A DNA stretch of 64,000 nucleotides, taken from positions 434,001 to 498,000 of the forward strand of contig NZ_AP022577.1 of assembly GCF_010730955.1 (NCBI RefSeq), read 5' to 3'. Made by a program: the position numbers and the translations under genes. Position 1 is the first letter of the stretch. Every line of letters begins with the position of its first letter. The stretch is from Mycolicibacterium aubagnense (lineage in GTDB: Bacteria > Actinomycetota > Actinomycetes > Mycobacteriales > Mycobacteriaceae). The notes under the pieces were generated by a model. That model saw nothing but the letters and a program-made list of their open reading frames with translations. It was not told where the DNA came from and did not search any database. Positions 62,620-64,000 of this stretch are shown in pieces.

Positions 62620-62681
62620 CTTTGGCTGCTCTCTTCCTGGCCGGGGTGGCAGGCCTACTTCGGAACAAAGGCGTTCGGTAA
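62612..62681 (+). pseudogene. Severed 3' end of the beta-helical protein gene
   Basis: Removing the IS and one GCTGTGGG copy restores the frame: ...KLALW continues ALAALFLAGVAGLLRNKGVR and stops at TAA 62679-62681, completing the last membrane helix with a basic tail. Confidence 0.85.
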
Positions 62682-63342
62682 CAACGGTTCTCGAGTATTC
62701 TAGGACGGGACAAGATTTGACCGTTCTCGCTTCTGCAATCGGTTGGAAGTGTGCAGGGCTGTACCGCTGGCCCATTGGACCGTGGGGTCAGCTGTTGTCG
62801 GCAGGCGACATCGAGCACCGATACACCGTGAAGCGAACGACCGGGCCCCGGCAGGACATGCTCCACGGACACAGCACGTAGCCGATCTGCGCTGCGGGCG
62901 GCAGCGGTGGTACCACAGTGTCAGGGTGCGAAGCGCTAGTGATACAAACCCGCAGTATCAGTATGACACTGCGGGCGGCACGCGGACAGATTCAACCATT
63001 CGACCGACGGACTCCACCCCGGCCACTGCCAGAGCGGGTTTCCTGCAGCTCCCGACGATCCCCAGACAGCGAACGAATCACGTCGTGGCTGACGGGCAAC
63101 GGCGAGCAAGTTCCGTCACTGCCATAGCGCGGCAGACCCCGCGTCCGAAAGCCCGCTCTCCCGCCTCTTTGCACGCCACCACCGACAGGAATACGGCGGA
63201 ATCCAATATGGCGGGTTACCAGTAAAATACTGCATTTTCATCTGGTGAATCACAGGGCTATCGTGCGACATTCACCTACGATCTCGGTCAGGGATTGCGA
63301 CAGGGACTGGGCGCCGACTGCTCCGTCGCTACTGCTCGGGCT
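62682..63342. other. 661-bp spacer, hairpin and repeat, no gene
   Basis: CCCGCAGT (62949-62956) pairs with ACTGCGGG (62968-62975) around an 11-nt loop. Repeats at 63205-63224 and 63239-63252. Frames here are Arg/Thr/Pro-rich and unconvincing. Confidence 0.4.
63205..63252 (+). repeat. Composite repeat: copy of 57317 element plus CATCTGGTGAATCA
   Basis: 63205-63224 matches 57317-57336 (17/20) and 63239-63252 is copy 3 of the dispersed motif. The two motifs adjoin only here. Confidence 0.5.
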
Positions 63343-64000
63343 TCAGCGCTGCAACCGTCGGACACCGAGGGCCGTCTCAGTCACCGCGCCGCCACATCGT
63401 TCGACGAAATATGCTCCCGCTGTGTTATTTTCGGCGATGGCTTCCACGAATTGAGTGCCACGGTAGACAAGGCCGGCGCCGTCATCGGTGGCAAACGCTG
63501 ATGGCAGAACTTCGCTACCAACTAGCTCATGCAGTAGTGGTCGGCGCTGATCCTCAGAATCGTAATGCACGCCGTTTGCGTAAGGCAGGAACCCCAGGCC
63601 GTTGGTAACAGGCTGTAGTTGTGGGCCGAACGAATCCGTGGTGCCACCTGCATGCCAGCAGATGGAGCCCGCCGAGGTGCCCGTCAACACCACCCCTGCC
63701 TGCCAAGCAATACCTAGCGCTTCATCCACACCATGCAGTCGCCACATCGCCAGCAGTCCCGCTACGCTGCCGCCGAACACCCACACCACATCCTGCTCCA
63801 GGAGATGCGCGGTGACATCGTCAACGGTGGGCATTGGGAACAACGCCACGTGCGACGGGATGAAGCCACGGACCTGCGCTGCCTCGGTGAGGTAGTGCAG
63901 CACCGCCTTGTCGTCACCCATCGCCGTCGCCAGCAGGCAGACGCGTGGAGGCCGTCCGGTGACTCCGGAAAGATCGACCGCGTAATCGGTCATGGCAGTG
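63343..64000 (-). CDS. Peptidase E / cyanophycinase-like serine peptidase (5' end beyond window)
   Basis: 219 codons readable; the frame continues past 64000, and an internal ATG at 63993 is unlikely to be the start because the family begins about 25 residues earlier. Nucleophile elbow LTGTSAGSICWH with the Ser, PRVCLLATAMGDD early strand, and NGLGFLPYANGVHYDSE match the S51 (dipeptidase E) family, which cleaves Asp-X dipeptides. The 3' end is 90 bp from the composite repeat. Confidence 0.88.
   Translation of the reverse strand, partial: TAMTDYAVDLSGVTGRPPRVCLLATAMGDDKAVLHYLTEAAQVRGFIPSHVALFPMPTVDDVTAHLLEQDVVWVFGGSVAGLLAMWRLHGVDEALGIAWQAGVVLTGTSAGSICWHAGGTTDSFGPQLQPVTNGLGFLPYANGVHYDSEDQRRPLLHELVGSEVLPSAFATDDGAGLVYRGTQFVEAIAENNTAGAYFVERCGGAVTETALGVRRLQR

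Noticed and set aside
62543..62872. Reverse frame right of the IS
   Set aside because: Spans the IS end and the severed gene end; composition is non-coding.
1..64000. tRNA, rRNA or CRISPR arrays
   Set aside because: None recognised by eye on either strand; a covariance-model scan would be decisive.

Overview
The window looks like a chromosomal segment of a rapidly growing mycobacterium (Mycolicibacterium type). The evidence is a high GC content with strong G/C third-position preference, an mmpS-mmpL pair, an EspR-like DNA-binding protein, a WhiA homologue, a fatty-acyl-AMP ligase, an IS1081-like insertion sequence, and an unusual richness of TetR regulators (nine) and luciferase-like flavin oxidoreductases (five). 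No rRNA, tRNA or CRISPR array was seen.

Region 1 (1-31.9 kb) is catabolic and metabolic. It starts with an epoxide hydrolase cut by the window edge and a Tat-exported agmatine deiminase-like lipoprotein. A class III aminotransferase and methylmalonate-semialdehyde dehydrogenase (mmsA) follow, facing a PucR-type activator; together they suggest beta-alanine, propanoate or pyrimidine catabolism. Then come a TetR gene with an LLM oxidoreductase-alcohol dehydrogenase pair, a TetR gene facing an acyl-CoA dehydrogenase, small membrane proteins, an SDR dehydrogenase, a TetR gene facing a D-aminoacylase-type amidohydrolase, three consecutive LLM oxidoreductases, a fatty-acyl-AMP ligase, a TetR-SRPBCC-LLM operon, a long-form GAPDH framed by two related hairpins, serine dehydratase, and a universal stress protein. 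Most TetR genes have a clear palindrome next to them, so local autoregulated modules are the theme.

Region 2 (31.9-42 kb) holds TetR/alcohol dehydrogenase, TetR/FAD oxidoreductase, mmpS-mmpL with a divergent TetR gene, and an MFS pump with a divergent HxlR regulator and strong operator repeats.

Region 3 (42-53 kb) is regulatory and envelope-stress related. An EspR-like protein faces a tight operon of three unrecognised small proteins ending in a divergent second WhiA. Next is an ECF sigma factor with an Asp23-like partner, divergent from a six-gene Asp23/Gls24-DUF2273-membrane-anchor operon. Small membrane proteins, a lipoprotein, a nitrilase-family amidase and a TetR gene follow.

Region 4 (53.1-64 kb) looks like an accessory island: low coding density, weaker codon bias, a decayed tyrosine integrase at its left edge, dispersed short repeats, a Mrr-like restriction endonuclease gene, a two-gene locus resembling actinobacterial effector-associated adaptors with an amyloid-like V-G-x-x-N motif and an apparent frameshift, and a large beta-helical membrane protein gene whose last helix is cut off by a 1423-bp IS256-family element with an 8-bp target duplication. 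The transposase itself carries two frameshifts. The window ends inside a peptidase E-like gene.
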